Of a stretch of 64,000 nt of DNA, positions 10,941 through 22,689 are shown one piece after another. Position 1 is the stretch's first letter. The number at the start of each line of letters is the position of its first letter. This DNA is from Gnetum montanum (lineage: Eukaryota > Streptophyta > Gnetopsida > Gnetales > Gnetaceae). The notes below the pieces were generated by a model, which was not told the DNA's origin, ran no database searches, and was given only the letters and a program-made list of their open reading frames with translations. The position numbers and the translations under genes were made by a program. Location: the NCBI GenBank assembly GCA_015680685.1, contig MNCI01020745.1, positions 215,626 through 279,625 on the forward strand, read 5' to 3'.

Positions 10941-11959
10941 TGATGAGACGTGGTTCGCATAGGCCATGATATTGCGTCGTCCCCTACAATATCGCGTACA
11001 CGATATCGCGGTCCACCGCCAAATCTATAAATAAGAGGTGACTCTCCCTTGTTTCCTCATCCTGGGCTAGAAGTAGGAAAACTCTAGCAATTTGATCACT
11101 CCAGAGATAGACTATTTTCCATGTGCCCGCAATAGGAGTCCTAAAGTGAATGGATCTTTATTCGGGTAACATTGTACCTAAACACAAGTTGTGTATAGCA
11201 ATAAAGACGAGCTTCTTGGATAAACCTTGCAATGCATGGAATAGGATTTTATTTATTTCTTTCTCTCTTACCCTTAAACTCCTAGAATGCGGAATGAGTA
11301 CGACTTGATTACGAGCATTTAAGGATGTGTACGAATAGTCAAGGAATCAGCTACTCATCGCAACGCAGTATGAGTATGACTTGATTACAAGCATCTAGTG
11401 TGACTACTTGGTAACCCAGTGGCATATTCAGGATCTGCGCTTGGTAATCCCAGTGGTAGTCGTGCACCAAGATGTGTACAGTTAGTCAAGGAATCGGCTA
11501 CTCATCATACTTAGGCTAGATTAGATTCTCTCAACCCTTTCCTTCTAGTTAAGTTCCTTAGTACAATCACTTCGAGCACATGCATTACGCGTGGTGATCC
11601 TAGCAACGATTAGAATTTGGTAGCCACAGTTGCATCGGTTCAAGGTGTGTACGGTAAGTGGGAATGGATGCTGACGCTAGGTGATTTAGACTTAGTTCAT
11701 TAGTTAGAGTTAGTTAGTTCCTCCAACCCTTCACCTCAATAGCATAGGAGATAAAACATAAAAGACTATAAAAATCATATACCTCGGACTTACTTAACCA
11801 TACACAATGACAACTACAAGTTAGTATGGGAAGACAACAAATGATTAACCCCAAGTGTTCCATGGGGTGTGTAGGCACTTAGTCTGCGGAGTTCAACCAG
11901 ATCACCCGTGCTATGCTCGTTTCATATGGTTGAGTGTAGGGGTACCTCGCCACTCATCA
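10941..11959 (+). repeat. 3' LTR of A
   Basis: 1019 bp, TGATGAGACG...CACTCATCA. TATAAATA is at 11026-11033. It contains a tandem repeat of about 70-75 bp (roughly 11297-11440, the 'acttgattac-agcat' words twice) that the 5' LTR lacks. Confidence 0.93.
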
Positions 11960-11964
11960 CTATA
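11960..11964. repeat. Target-site duplication of A, right copy (CTATA)
   Basis: Exact copy of 3725-3729. Confidence 0.95.
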
Positions 11965-13102
11965 GTTTGATGTAGATAGCTTAGAGTAGCTAGAAAATAA
12001 CCGAAAAAGGAACATGAGGCAAATGATGGACAAACTCTACATAAGATACACTCTCTAAACTTAAAAAAATAAATTTTGGATTTTTGTAAAATATAACCCT
12101 TATATATTTTTTGAATGTTTGAACCATGTACCTAATTTTTTGAATAATTAATAAAGTATGCTAAATATGGAATTGTTGTTTATGCCATTTGGATTGTGAC
12201 ATTTTAAGCATTTTTTTCATCTTATCATGCGCTATATGTTTGGGAAAAATAATATTATTTTATTATATATTAATATTTTATCAATTACTATTTTTATGTT
12301 ATTATTTAATTTGGTATTCTATTTTTTCACATCTAAGTTTTTGTAGTTATGCTACTTTTTATTTTTATATAAATTAATTTTATTTAATTGTTTACGTAAA
12401 TAGTAAGAAATATTTTCTATAGTATCTCTTTATTATATTTATGTTTCTAATTAATGACATTTATTTATTCTAAGGCTACTTCCAAAATTAGTAAATCAAG
12501 ATTAAATCCAAATCCTTGGGGCTTGGTAGTATTTCTATTAGTTATTTATAGGATTTTATAAATAACTAATTGAGGATTTACAATTATTTTTATGGTTGAC
12601 TATTTGTCTATTATCATAGTTTCTAAATGCATATTTTTATCATTGGAGGGTTTCACATTAGAAGCAAAGGTTTCTTTCTAGTAATATCCTTTCTTTATGT
12701 AAAACCTCAAATAACTAGTGAGGCTTTATAATTTTCTACCATGTTATTAATATTTCTTTTAATACAAACAATTCATTTACTTGTTAACATTTTATTTTTG
12801 GTAAACTCTAGACTATTGTCCAAGTACTATTCTTCATTAAGATACTCAATTATACTTGTATTGCATCATACTGGTATTTACTTTACATAGTCTCCTAGAC
12901 ATAAGTTTACCTACTTCAAATGTCATTTTTGAATTAGTAAAGTCAAAATGGCCTTCTATTATAAACATTTTTCCTTTTGTAAGCCTTTTCATGATCATTG
13001 CATATATACTGAAATTTTTACTACCTCCACTAAGACCCCTTAGATCTATAGAACTACATTATAAATTCCTTTTAAGATATTTTTTTTAAAATTTATAACT
13101 TA
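11965..13102. other. AT-rich sequence with a 14-bp hairpin
   Basis: This continues the DNA interrupted by A. It is very AT-rich and no gene is supported. A perfect 14-bp inverted repeat (12537-12550 and 12557-12570, loop ggattt) stands out; it may be the remnant of a small inverted-repeat element, but I found no boundaries or target duplication. Confidence 0.55.
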
Positions 13103-13175
13103 ATGCTATCTAGTAGAATTGAACTTATGACCTGAGATTACTAAACCAAGATCCTTACCATTAGGCTAATATCAT
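13103..13175 (-). pseudogene. tRNA-like remnant (decayed tRNA or SINE head)
   Basis: On the minus strand the 73 nt begin and end with 7-nt segments that pair at 6 of 7 positions (ATGATAT / ATAGCAT). They contain an A-box-like TAGCCTAATGG and a B-box-like AGTTCAATTCT at roughly tRNA spacing. The anticodon and T stems do not pair well. It is a decayed tRNA or tRNA-derived SINE, not a working gene. Confidence 0.35.
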
Positions 13176-13199
13176 TATGGTTTTTAACTAATTTTTAAA

Positions 13200-14671
13200 C
13201 CATTTTAGATGTTGGTATATAAAGGAGTCTGTGAGGATGGATCCTTAATTTGTACTAACTTCTTCATCATCATCTTTATTCAAGGTCACAAATGATCAAA
13301 ATTAATTTTTAGTCTTACTAAGAATCACCATAGAAACTTTAGCAACTTTCTAACTTGCAATGTGATTTGAGTTATAAAATATTTTATTAAAAAATACATC
13401 AAGAAATTCAATAGGTTTATGTTTCTTGATATTCCACATTCAATAGGCTTTGTGATCTAAAGAATATCCAAGTACTAATCCCATTATGACCTTTAGGTCC
13501 AACTTGCCATGGTTTTCTTGTGAAACATGGATACAATGTCTTTCCAAAACCATGAATATAAGATATTGATACATTCCTATTGTTAAACCATGTTTTTACT
13601 GGTAGGATGTTATCAAAAGCTGCAATTCGAGTTCTATTAATAATGTGAATAGAATAATATGTTACCTTAATCTAATGGAATTTCGACACTTGTCTATCAT
13701 GCATCATACATCTAATCATTTTGATTATTAACCTATTCTTTCTTTCTACAATACTATTCTACTATGGTATATATGGCAATGTGAATTGACAATAAGCCTT
13801 AAATTCATTTGAAATATATTTTTCATCATTGTTAGATATTAATAGTTTTATCTTCATATTCTTCTTAGTTTTTGTTCTTATTTTAAAGTATCTAAATTTT
13901 TCCAAAACTTGTGACTTATATACTAAGTAATAAATCCATGTCATTTGACTGAAATCATCTACAAAAATTACAAAGTATCTTCCATTATTTATACCTTGAA
14001 GCATAAATGGGCTACAACCATCTAACTAAATAACTTTGAGTACTTTTGTTATTTTAATTTTATGGTGTCTTGAAAAGGGTATATGATGCATTTTCATAAT
14101 CTTACATGCTTCAAAATCAAACTCTTAGTTTCCATCAAATTTTAGAATATCATGATAGAATTGATGCATTCTTCTTAAAGTTTTAACATTTACATGTCAA
14201 ATCCAAAAATGTCATTTTAATAATTGATCTTAGTGTTTGATATATACATATATTCTACATAGTGATCCACAATTTTGAATATATCATTGTATGTTATACC
14301 ATAGCGTAGTATGAAGAACCATAACCATTTTCATTAAATGTAACATGAAAATCATCATTATTACATTAATACATCAAAACTAACATCATTGAAGAATTGA
14401 TAATGTGACCAACATCTTTTAACTTTAGACCAAGAAATTTTATGTCTTAACATTTAGTAATTATTATTAAATGACCATTCCAAATTCTTATAAAATAAGG
14501 TTTTAATTTATTATTTAAATTAAATAACAAGGAAAATTTACCAATAAAATATCATGAGATGCTAGAATCAATATACATAAGGCCATCAAATATATCATTA
14601 TTTATAATGATGGCATTGAAATTAGCTATGAGAGATTGTAATTCCTCATTTATAATATTGGCAAACATGAG
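13200..14671 (-). pseudogene. Ty1/copia pol remnant (protease to integrase), part 1
   Basis: Minus-strand reading in broken frames gives, in order: a protease active-site relic (MYIDSSIS, near 14560); the pre-integrase segment CFEACKIMKMHHIPF (near 14100); the integrase core RYFVIFVDDFSQMTWIYYL (about 13975-13920) with the first catalytic Asp; the second-Asp region LLISNNDEKYISNEFKAYCQ, in which the usual DNGGEY is altered; and a decayed downstream part to about 13200. Numerous stops. Element F split it; it resumes at 23698. Confidence 0.8.
14667..14671. repeat. Target-site duplication of F, left copy (ATGAG)
   Basis: ATGAG is repeated exactly at 23698-23702, outside the two LTR ends of F. 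Confidence 0.92.
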
Positions 14672-15691
14672 TGATGAGTGGCAAGGTACCCCTACACTCA
14701 ACCATACGAAACGAGCGTCACATGAGTGATCCAGTCGAACTCCGCAGATGGACTAGTTGTGGCACCTAGATAGTTAGCCTTAGGTCACAGTTCACTGTCT
14801 TCCCACATAGACTAGTTTTGCATATGTCACGTATGGTTTAGTCTAGATGAGGTGTATGATGTGTTCTAATTCTAACGCTACTCCTAATGGCAGTGGAAAG
14901 TAATATTATCTAATCTAAACTAAGAGGGAAAGGGTAAGAAAATCTAATCTAGCCTAAGTGCAACGAGCAACCAATTCCTTGATCAACCATACACATCTTG
15001 GACTTCATGCACGACTGCCACTGGGACTACCAAGCATAGGCCTAGGTACGCCACTGGGATTACCAAGCGTAGACCCCAAATACGCCACTAGGTTACCAAG
15101 CGTAGATCCCCCTAGCTACACCACTGGGCTACCAAGAAGTCACACTTAAATGCTCATAATCAAGTCGTACTCGTTCTGCTTCTAGGAGTTTAAGGGTGAG
15201 GAACTAATCACAATGAGTAATCGATTCCTTAACTAGTCGTACACACCCGTAGATGCTCGTAGTCAAGTCGTACTCACACCGTACTATGAAAGCAATAAAT
15301 AACATGAAATAAATAACAATAAATAATCTAAGTGAATGCTGCAATGATGAAGTAATCTCAATGTTTATTGCCGGTCATGTGCGTGTCCAAGTACGGCACA
15401 CTCGAATAAAGACACCGTACAATTACATTCACCAAACTGTGGGCAAACATGGGAAAAATTCTAACTCTGGAGGGATCAAACTGCCAAAGCTTCGCCACTC
15501 TAAAACTGGGATCCTGAATAAGGGAGACCTGCCTCTTATTTATAGACATGGTGGTGGACTGCAATATCGCGTACATGATATCGTAGGGGAAGATGTGATA
15601 TCGCATACACGATATCGTGGGGGACGTGATATCACGTCGACTACGATATCGCGTATGCGATATCACGGCCTGTGTGAACCGCGTCTCATCA
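14672..15691 (-). repeat. 3' LTR of F
   Basis: 1020 bp, bounded by TGATGAGTGG and CTCATCA as written on plus. TATAAATA (minus) is at 15537-15544. Six GATATC sites lie between 15557 and 15667. A block of three to four 34-36-bp repeats (15018-15140) carries the 'ccactgggattaccaagcg' word. Confidence 0.93.
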
Positions 15692-15703
15692 CACCCCCAT
15701 GAC
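15692..15703 (-). other. Polypurine tract of F
   Basis: On the minus strand gtcatgggggtg runs directly into the 3' LTR start, matching A and B. Confidence 0.75.
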
Positions 15704-15863
15704 TAAATAAAAACTTGTCCTTGAGTTACAAGGAGAACAAGCTTCAATGATTACACAGTGGATAGGTATGGGATTATTAACTGGAAAAAATAAATGGACT
15801 AATGCCGCAGTGTGGGAAGACACAACACAGAGAAAAAATGCTACAACTACAAAAATGTGGAAC

Positions 15864-18650
15864 TCATGTAGTTCCTAGTGGCAATGGCTCCTCCATGGGT
15901 TTTTTCCCTTTGTCACGTGCTCCAAGCTTTGAAGTTGGATGATGCTGAAGAATAGCCTGGAGCTTCTCCTCTTTGGTCCAGGGGTCTTGTGTCGTCCATG
16001 TTGATGCTCCGATGTTTGATGGAGTTAGCACTTTCCATGGATAGGGTAGTTGCGGGAACATCTAATTAGCTTTGACGTACCATGCCACGAACACCCGTCG
16101 TTCCTCTTCAAAAGCTCTGGCTCTGTCTTTGTATTCATGAAGTTCTGTTAGCCATCGAGCCAAGTCGGTTGCCATATCTTTCTGTCCTTGGTAGCTTTCT
16201 TTTACCACTGCGAGTTCAAAATTTGTAATATCTAATTTTTCAGCCAACTACTTTCGTTTTGCAAATTTTTCTTCATATTTGATGTGGGTGGAAGCTACCT
16301 GCTACTCGAGCTCTGACCTCGGGTGCCCTGCTGTTAACATGGCCAGGTTGGCATATCGAAGGTTTGCCAACTCCATGTATTCAGTTAAGTCCTGGATCTG
16401 CAAGTCCCAGTTCTTAATTTCTACTTGGTGGGCATAGGCATAAGTGTCCAATATGGCCCCCCAATTAGTGTGTTGAGCACTGATGTTGTCGATTTAAGCT
16501 TTGGCCATATGGATCTCCTTCTCCAGGATTTGTTTATACATCCCCACCTGATCACAGAAATGCTCCTTCAGCTTCTCATGTCATTTAGCCTCATTCTGCC
16601 ACACGCTAATTTCAATGGCTGATTTCTATCGAACAATGCGTACCTCCTCCATTGAGAGGGTTTGATTTTCTCTGGCTAAACGGCTTACATCTCGATTGAC
16701 TTGAATGAATTGTTCTCGTAGCTTATGAAAGTGTTCATCGAGAACATTCTTTTCCTTCTCCACAGAAGTCAACCGAAGGTTATCTGCAACCAACTGCTTA
16801 TTCTATTCTTGCAAGGCCTTGAGTGCCTTAAGATGCGCATGAGTTTGCGCCTTTGCTGCGGAGGCATCCCAAGTGGCCGTCTCCTTTTCTTCTTCTACCT
16901 TCTTGTTTTCTGCAATTAATTTTGTTAGTTTCTTGGTTTTAAAATTTTCTAGCTGGTCTGCAGGAACCAATCGCAAAGGATCCTACTGTGCTGCTTATAA
17001 GGCCAAGAGCTGCTCTTGTAGTTTCTGTACTTTAGCTTCAGCATGCTCTGTCCTTACTTCGGATATGACTAGCTTCCCCTTTGTGGAAATGAGGTCTGAT
17101 TGAATTGCCATTACATCCTAGGGGATGTCAAACAGGGACGTCAAAACTTGTCCTATTTGAAGCAATCTGTCCAACACATCCTCATGTTCCGCAGGAGTCA
17201 TTGAGGTTCCGGCAATAGTTTGAGCATCCTGTGCTCCTGAAAGATCTACCGGTGGCACAACAGGTATGTTGAAAGACTCTTTGACTTGGTCAATGACCAC
17301 TTCAGCAGCTCCCATGGCATCCTGGTGTTGCATGACCACCATAGTGGCCCCTTCACTAGTCTCTAACTGAACTTGAAAAGTTGTCATGTTTCCAGAGATC
17401 TGTTGTGACCATCTGCTTTCCTCTCCTCCTATTTGCATTGACAACTCACCTCATGTGTAATCTACTGAGATCGTAGGCTGGCTGGCATCATCGATGACAT
17501 GGAAGAGATTGGTGTCATCGCAACTTCCCCAACTAACCATCTCAGCAATGGCCCTCAGATGGCTCATCGACGGTCTATAGTCTTGCAGTGGCGGCTGATC
17601 CTGGCCTGTACTGGGTCCTACTTCTTGTTGTTGGCTGGGACCTGTGGCTGGAGGTTCACTAGGTCCTACGAGTTGAGTTGCAGGGGGTCCATCCATTTCT
17701 TCTTCATCTTCTTCATCAGGTCCCAGCTCTTCGCCAGTGCTCTTTCTTGGAGCTAGCGCCTTTAACAATTCAGCGTAAGAAGCATTTTGGGCTTTTCGGA
17801 GGACGTCATTTGTATATCCTCGAATGCCAGCATGACAACAGAATTTTCTAATAAGGCAGCGAAAAGGGAGTGCCATTTTCCCTGTCTTCCATTCTTCGAA
17901 TCGCCTTAGGATCTCCGTCAAATATAGATGAGGAAGGTTAGTGTTAACCTTTCCCATCAACACTGCACATCCTCTTGCCGCGTACGTTGATATTCTTTTT
18001 AAACCTTTTGTAGGGAAGAGGTGATAGGTTCTTATTTTGAAATAAACTCTCTCTTCCTTTGTCAGCTCACCAAAAGCTTTATCTCTACCATAAGCCTTTT
18101 CTAGCCAATCCCTTCACACATCAGGGTCTGATCGGGTGGATAACCGAGCAACATGGGGGCCTGAATTCGGAAGGTTTAACACCTCCGAAATCGCCAGTGC
18201 AGAAAAATCCACTGTCACACCACCAATGTTGACTGTGGTGCCTTGCTCCTTATTGTGCCAGAATAGGTACGTTTCTCCTAAGTACCAGGCACCTTGTTCA
18301 AAGAGCACAAGCCATAAGGGAGACCCTTTGAGGTGATCCCTAATAGCCTCAGGAGTAAACTCTGCAAAAGATTCAAAGTTAAGTTCCACAACCACCGAAG
18401 CAATTGTGGACTTCGTGTGGATAGCCTGAACACATTCCAGGGGCAACGTGAGTTGTTGTCCCAGTTCAGGCACAGCAGCTCCTCCTTCTGCCTACCCGGG
18501 TAGTCTGGTAGGAGGTTCTTCTTGATGGATGTTGAATGAGTGCACCTCCTATTCATTATGTTGTCCGGCAGGGCCTTGCCTTCTACCTCTCCTAGGTTGT
18601 TTTGCTCCACCTTGGTTAGGACTCTTCTGCTGTGAACGTTTCAGGGCCAT
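15864..18650 (-). pseudogene. ORF-X of F: about 928-residue coiled-coil protein, stopped but without frameshift
   Basis: One minus-strand frame runs from ATG 18650 (MALKRSQQKSPNQGG) to a stop at 15864. About 14 internal stops interrupt it, but no indel breaks the frame over 929 codons. Layout: basic N-terminus (residues 1-30); a globular region with NIGGVTVDFSALAISEVLNL (about 141-160), which recalls the domain Pfam calls 'putative plant transposon protein'; another globular block (about 230-285); an acidic, Pro/Gln-rich linker (about 300-350); and a long Glu/Lys/Gln-rich coiled coil (about 480-860) with a short basic end. No RT, protease or integrase motif. It lies between gag and the 3' LTR, where envelope-like or accessory ORFs occur. 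The domain call is from memory and uncertain; the role is unknown. Confidence 0.75.
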
Positions 18651-19119
18651 CTGCAAGCACACGGGCCAACATTAGTAAGGTTGTTTAAGTAATCAAGTTA
18701 TACCTTACTACTTGCCTTAAATAAAGATTGTATGTTATTGTGTGATTGTGCCCGAAAATGATGATAATGAGTCCTATGACTTAGGTGGGTTTTCATTTTA
18801 ATCTCCCAGTATACTTGAGGGTTATATAATGTTTGGCGCAATGTTTCTAAGTGTTAGCAGTAATTACCCTAATTGATGTCCTTTGGGTGATATTAAATTT
18901 CAAAAAAGTTAGGCACTTTTTGGCAAGTTTCTCTCCCCCATGACTAAAATAAACACTCCAGGTTCAAGCAGGTTCAAACGGAATTAAAATTGGAGTACCA
19001 GCACGCGAGATATAGATGAAAAAGCAAGGGTCACTCAATCGCAAGTCACAGAGAAAAAAAATTCAAAAAGTCCCCCCACGTAAATGCCAAATGAAGCTAA
19101 GTGTTGTGGTGGGGATTCC
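18651..19119 (-). other. Leader between the internal promoter and ORF-X
   Basis: About 440 nt would separate a start site some 30 nt past TATAAATA from ATG 18650. It does not resemble the LTR R-U5. It includes a polypurine-like word (TTTTAGTCATGGGGGAGAG on minus, near 18933-18951). No long upstream ORF is supported. Confidence 0.5.
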
Positions 19120-19206
19120 TATTTATAGGAAAAGGGGACGTGATATCGCGTACGGTACATCACGTACGTCATATCACGTGGGACGCGATATCACGTAAGC
19201 GATATC
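19120..19206 (-). promoter_or_regulatory. Internal U3-like promoter module upstream of ORF-X
   Basis: On the minus strand a cluster of GATATC palindromes (19139-19206, several with CGTAC between) is followed by TATAAATA at 19127-19120. This is the same order and wording as the U3 of the family LTRs, yet the sequence downstream is not LTR. It sits 470 bp before the ORF-X start codon, so it may drive a separate ORF-X transcript. Function is inferred from the pattern. Confidence 0.6.
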
Positions 19207-20597
19207 TCGTCCAAACTATAGTGAGACACTCGAAAGAGATCGAATTTTTAATGATTTTTCTTGAAAATAATGTGTAAAGTGAGGACATTAACAAGGATTA
19301 ATATATTCTAGGGTAATTACATGAATTCGAGAGGCACTTTGAATGATAAGGATGTGAATTTAACAATTAAAACTTTGGCGGTTATGAAGAAAAGGGAATG
19401 TAAGGGTACATTAGAATGTTAAAGTTTTGAGGGTTAATAAATGGAAAAGAAATTTATGAAAATCAAGCTGAGGGTAAGAAATTGTGTGTTCTAGCTAGAG
19501 AATTAATGAAGATTACAACAAAATTACACAAGTGGGTCCTCCCCAAAGCAGGTTTCAACCTATTATACCCTTGTGTAATCACACTTAAAGTGTCCGTGGG
19601 CACTAGAAGGGATAAATGTAATCTGCACCAACTCCACAAAACACACACATGTAAATTTCACCAGAATGAGATGAAAATTTTCTGTTACACGGGACACGAG
19701 CTACAATTACACAAATAGTGAGATGAGATGAAGTAGAGAAAGGAATCGTAGAGATCGGGACATGAGGTAACTGACCCAGGGTACAATGAATCCTGTGTGA
19801 AAAGCATGATTAATGTGTCATTAACCCATCGTTCCAAGATTAGGACCAAGTCCATTTGTCTAAACAGTGACATTGCATTGCTTCATCCCATGGTGAACAA
19901 CTGTGAAAGTACCATAACAACAAGGCGTACGATCCTTGGCGTTTAGTACCAGGGAGGAGTGATGTTTTTGTTTTATGGCATTTGTCTTTTTTCTTTCTCC
20001 TTTTTTTTCACTTTACTAAATCTAGAGAAGCTACCAACCTTCAGGCATGGGTGCATGTCTTTCCAGTGGGACCCCCTAGAATAGCTTTTGATGTTCAAGT
20101 GCCCTTTTTGATTACTCTTACTCCCATTTTTCATTAGATCTACAAGGATCTTAGTACAACCAAGTTGCATGATAACTCCCACAGATGTCACCAAAGAGAA
20201 TCCACAAGTCCCCTTGATGTCACACCCTAATCATTTCCTCTTGGTCCATCCTTCCTTATTCTGGGTACAATGAATACAAAATTAATTTTAAGTTTAGAAA
20301 TTTCAAGAATATCACTATACCCCAGAACAGAACCTCTTTATTTATAGAGTGGATGAGTGGGTGTAATGGGCTCACTGTTTCAAATAATTGATCCCTCATG
20401 ACTTAATAACATAAAACACACCTCAACCAATGATCCACATGAGTGTTTTATTCATAGATGAGATTACTTACAAAAATAGAAAAAGACAAACACACAAACA
20501 CACAAAAAAGATAAAACAAAAAGTTGAAAAATGAAAAACTGGAAAACAAAAAGATGTAAAATTAAAGAAAATTAAAATTATTTATTAATCCTGCTTG
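19207..20597 (-). other. Spacer of F between gag and the internal promoter
   Basis: No coding signal. Two noncoding blocks shared with A, B and C occur in the same order: 20205-20227 (minus, starting GGGTGTGACATC) and 19531-19549 (minus, GCTTTGGGGAGGACCCACT). Confidence 0.6.
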
Positions 20598-22577
20598 TCA
20601 TTGAAATGGGGGATATCCCCCATAACTAAATTGTTGAGTATGGCAAGGATTAATCAATGGAAAATGAGGATCCTTGCATATTGGAAATATTGAAGTTGGT
20701 CCATACTTATCACCTTGGATTTCACACACTTTGTAATAAACATAGTCGGGCACTTCATACGATGTAGTTCCCAGATAATGAGTTGACCCACTATGATGTT
20801 TAGGATCGTTAGATGGTATGCAAGGATTGGGTTGATGCCTCCCATGGTTGTGTTCATTGGGCCTTATGGTTGTTGGAGTGTAAGTTGGTGGCCCTGATGA
20901 AGTTACATGAGGCATTGGGTTCGAAGGTAAGGGTGCACCACATTGTTGGACTTGTGCTGAGTTGGAAGGTGTAGTGGCCTCAGAGTTATGTTGTCCCTTC
21001 CTACGGCTATGTTTAAAGAAAGGACACCTTTGATGTTGAGGAGGCTCTTCACTGCTGTTAGTAGTAGTAGCACAAGTGTTGTTCATGGGTTGCGGTGGCA
21101 CAAACACCTTAGGAATAGTTGGTGGCATTGTGGAAGGAGGGAAAGGATGAGAATGTTGGAAGTTAGGAGGGATGAAAGGTGTGCAAGGTGGTGGTTGTGT
21201 TGGAGGTATGGGCTGATAGTATTGTGGAGAATGGTATTGTGGTGAGATAAAGTGTGGCAACCCAGTTAAAGAAATAGGAGGTTGAACATGATAAACATTT
21301 GGATTTGGAAAATATGAAGGGTGCCTCTAGTCTAAGGGTGGATTTCCCCACAACTGGGATTGGTGCCACTGTAGTCTGACACAGTATCTCTATACGAACT
21401 CTGGATGTAATGTGTTTCCCCAATGCTCCTGTAGATGTAACAATATTGGGCATTGGCCCTTGGGGTGATCGTACAGGCATATATTGCATTCATACGTATG
21501 ATTGGCAGTTGAGCACTTATTCCCTTCATTCGTTTTTTCCAAATGTCTATGATTTTGTCCTACTTATTGGGTTGTGAAAACTCTATCTCCAATGGTGTTG
21601 ATAAATTCTCCACACTTTTGATTCATCCATTCCAGCATCTTATTGATCTTTGCCTCTGCTTCTTCTAACGATTGTTGTATTGGCAAAGATGATGTTTCCA
21701 CCTTGAGATTTGTTGATCTCTCCTTGTTATGATCATGGACCTTTGTTGAGTTAAGATTTTGGTCCTGTTGATGTTTTTCAACACTCTCCCATATAGCTAT
21801 TTCTCCTTCTTCTTTTGCTACCCGCTTAATAAGCTCTTGGATTTGATGGGTTTTTAGCTTGTATAGTTGACCTCGAGCATACGTTCCTAAGGTCTCTCTT
21901 GTTTCATTCCGTAGCCCATCAATGATGTGATACATTAGCCTTTCCTCGGAAAACCCATGGCCTAGACAGTCGTTTAACAGTGAGTAATATCTTTCTAAGG
22001 CCATGTCCAAGGGTTCATGTTTTTCTTATTTCCATCCTTGGATTTGTTTCCTCAAGGCTGACACTCTTGCGTAGGTTTGATACTTTTCATTAAAGACCTC
22101 TACTATTGTTGACCAACGTCGTATCGAGTTTGGTTTTAACGATCTATACCATACTTTAGCTTGGTCAACGAGTGTCATAGGAAAGATCTTCAGTTTTTGC
22201 CACCTGTTATCAATGTTATTCCATGTGCGGGCATCGTAGAAGGCTAGTAAATGTTGATGCAGATCTAAGTCATAGCCTCCTGATAATGTAGGAAAGTTGT
22301 TTAAATCGAGCCTGGGTAGACGGCTCTCTTTACAATGCCTACGTGAGATTCGAATGACCTCTTGTATTTGTATTAAGCTTGTAGTGGCTAGTGGGGGTTC
22401 ATCATCATGGGGTAAGTTATGCTTTCATGTGTTACAATGACGTTGTTTTTGTTCATTCTTATAGGAAACAACCACTTCAGGTTGTATACTCCAATCTTCA
22501 TCATCATATAGCTCATTGGTCCTCCAATGAACTTCCTCACTAAGTGTGGCATTATTATCATCTTGTAGGAGAGGCAT
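20598..22577 (-). pseudogene. gag of F (protease absent)
   Basis: A single minus-strand frame of 660 codons from ATG 22577 (MPLLQDDNNATLSEEVHW) to the stop at 20598, with five in-frame stops and no frameshift. The capsid-like domain aligns with A and B by eye (e.g. NETRETLGTYARGQLYKL near 21920). The zinc knuckle CNICLYDHPKGQC (CX2CX3HX4C, near 21485) is intact. The C-terminal third is Pro/His/Gln-rich, and the last residues QFSYGGYPPFQ match the end of the A and B gag-pro frame. The protease domain of A and B (DSGS) is missing, so F appears to have lost it or never had it. Confidence 0.85.
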
Positions 22578-22689
22578 AGTTGTGTGTGAATTTATGTGAC
22601 TTTTTATAATTATTATTTTCTGAAAGATATATCGTTAAGTTCTTTACAGCGACCTTGTATGATATAACTAATCTAGATAACTAGCACCA
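22578..22689 (-). other. Leader of F between primer site and gag
   Basis: A short untranslated leader; nothing else visible. Confidence 0.5.

Larger units (their letters stand above)
9071..11320 (+). repeat. Tandem duplication of 1125 bp inside A
   Basis: The segment beginning TTTGGAGCATTAG at 9071 starts again at 10196. Each copy covers the terminal noncoding region, the polypurine tract and the first part of an LTR. The junction at 10195/10196 joins LTR sequence to internal sequence at the shared word ATTTGG. The copies differ at many sites, so it is old or arose by template switching between different genomic RNAs. Confidence 0.85.
3730..11959 (+). mobile_element. Element A: non-autonomous Ty3/gypsy-type LTR retrotransposon (gag-pro only)
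   Basis: The layout is LTR, tRNA-Asp-type primer site, gag-protease frame, about 1.6 kb noncoding, a partial LTR, a repeat of the noncoding part, polypurine tract and LTR. The LTR ends are TGATGA...CTCATCA and the element is flanked by CTATA duplications. No reverse transcriptase, RNase H or integrase is visible, so it would have needed pol in trans. The two LTRs differ in length (954 and 1019 bp), and a 1125-bp segment is duplicated at the 3' side, which points to recombination between templates. B, C, D, F and H are relatives. Confidence 0.92.

Noticed and set aside
15358-15702. Overlapping open frames on both strands of about 100-113 codons (also at 23365-23730)
   Set aside because: They lie inside the LTRs of F, run through the palindromic U3, and exist because palindromes remain open on both strands. 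Not genes.
15864-18650. All ORF-X stops as proof of C-to-T decay
   Set aside because: Every stop codon can be reached from CAA, CAG or CGA by one C-to-T change, so this is not diagnostic; only the excess of transitions between F's LTRs supports it.
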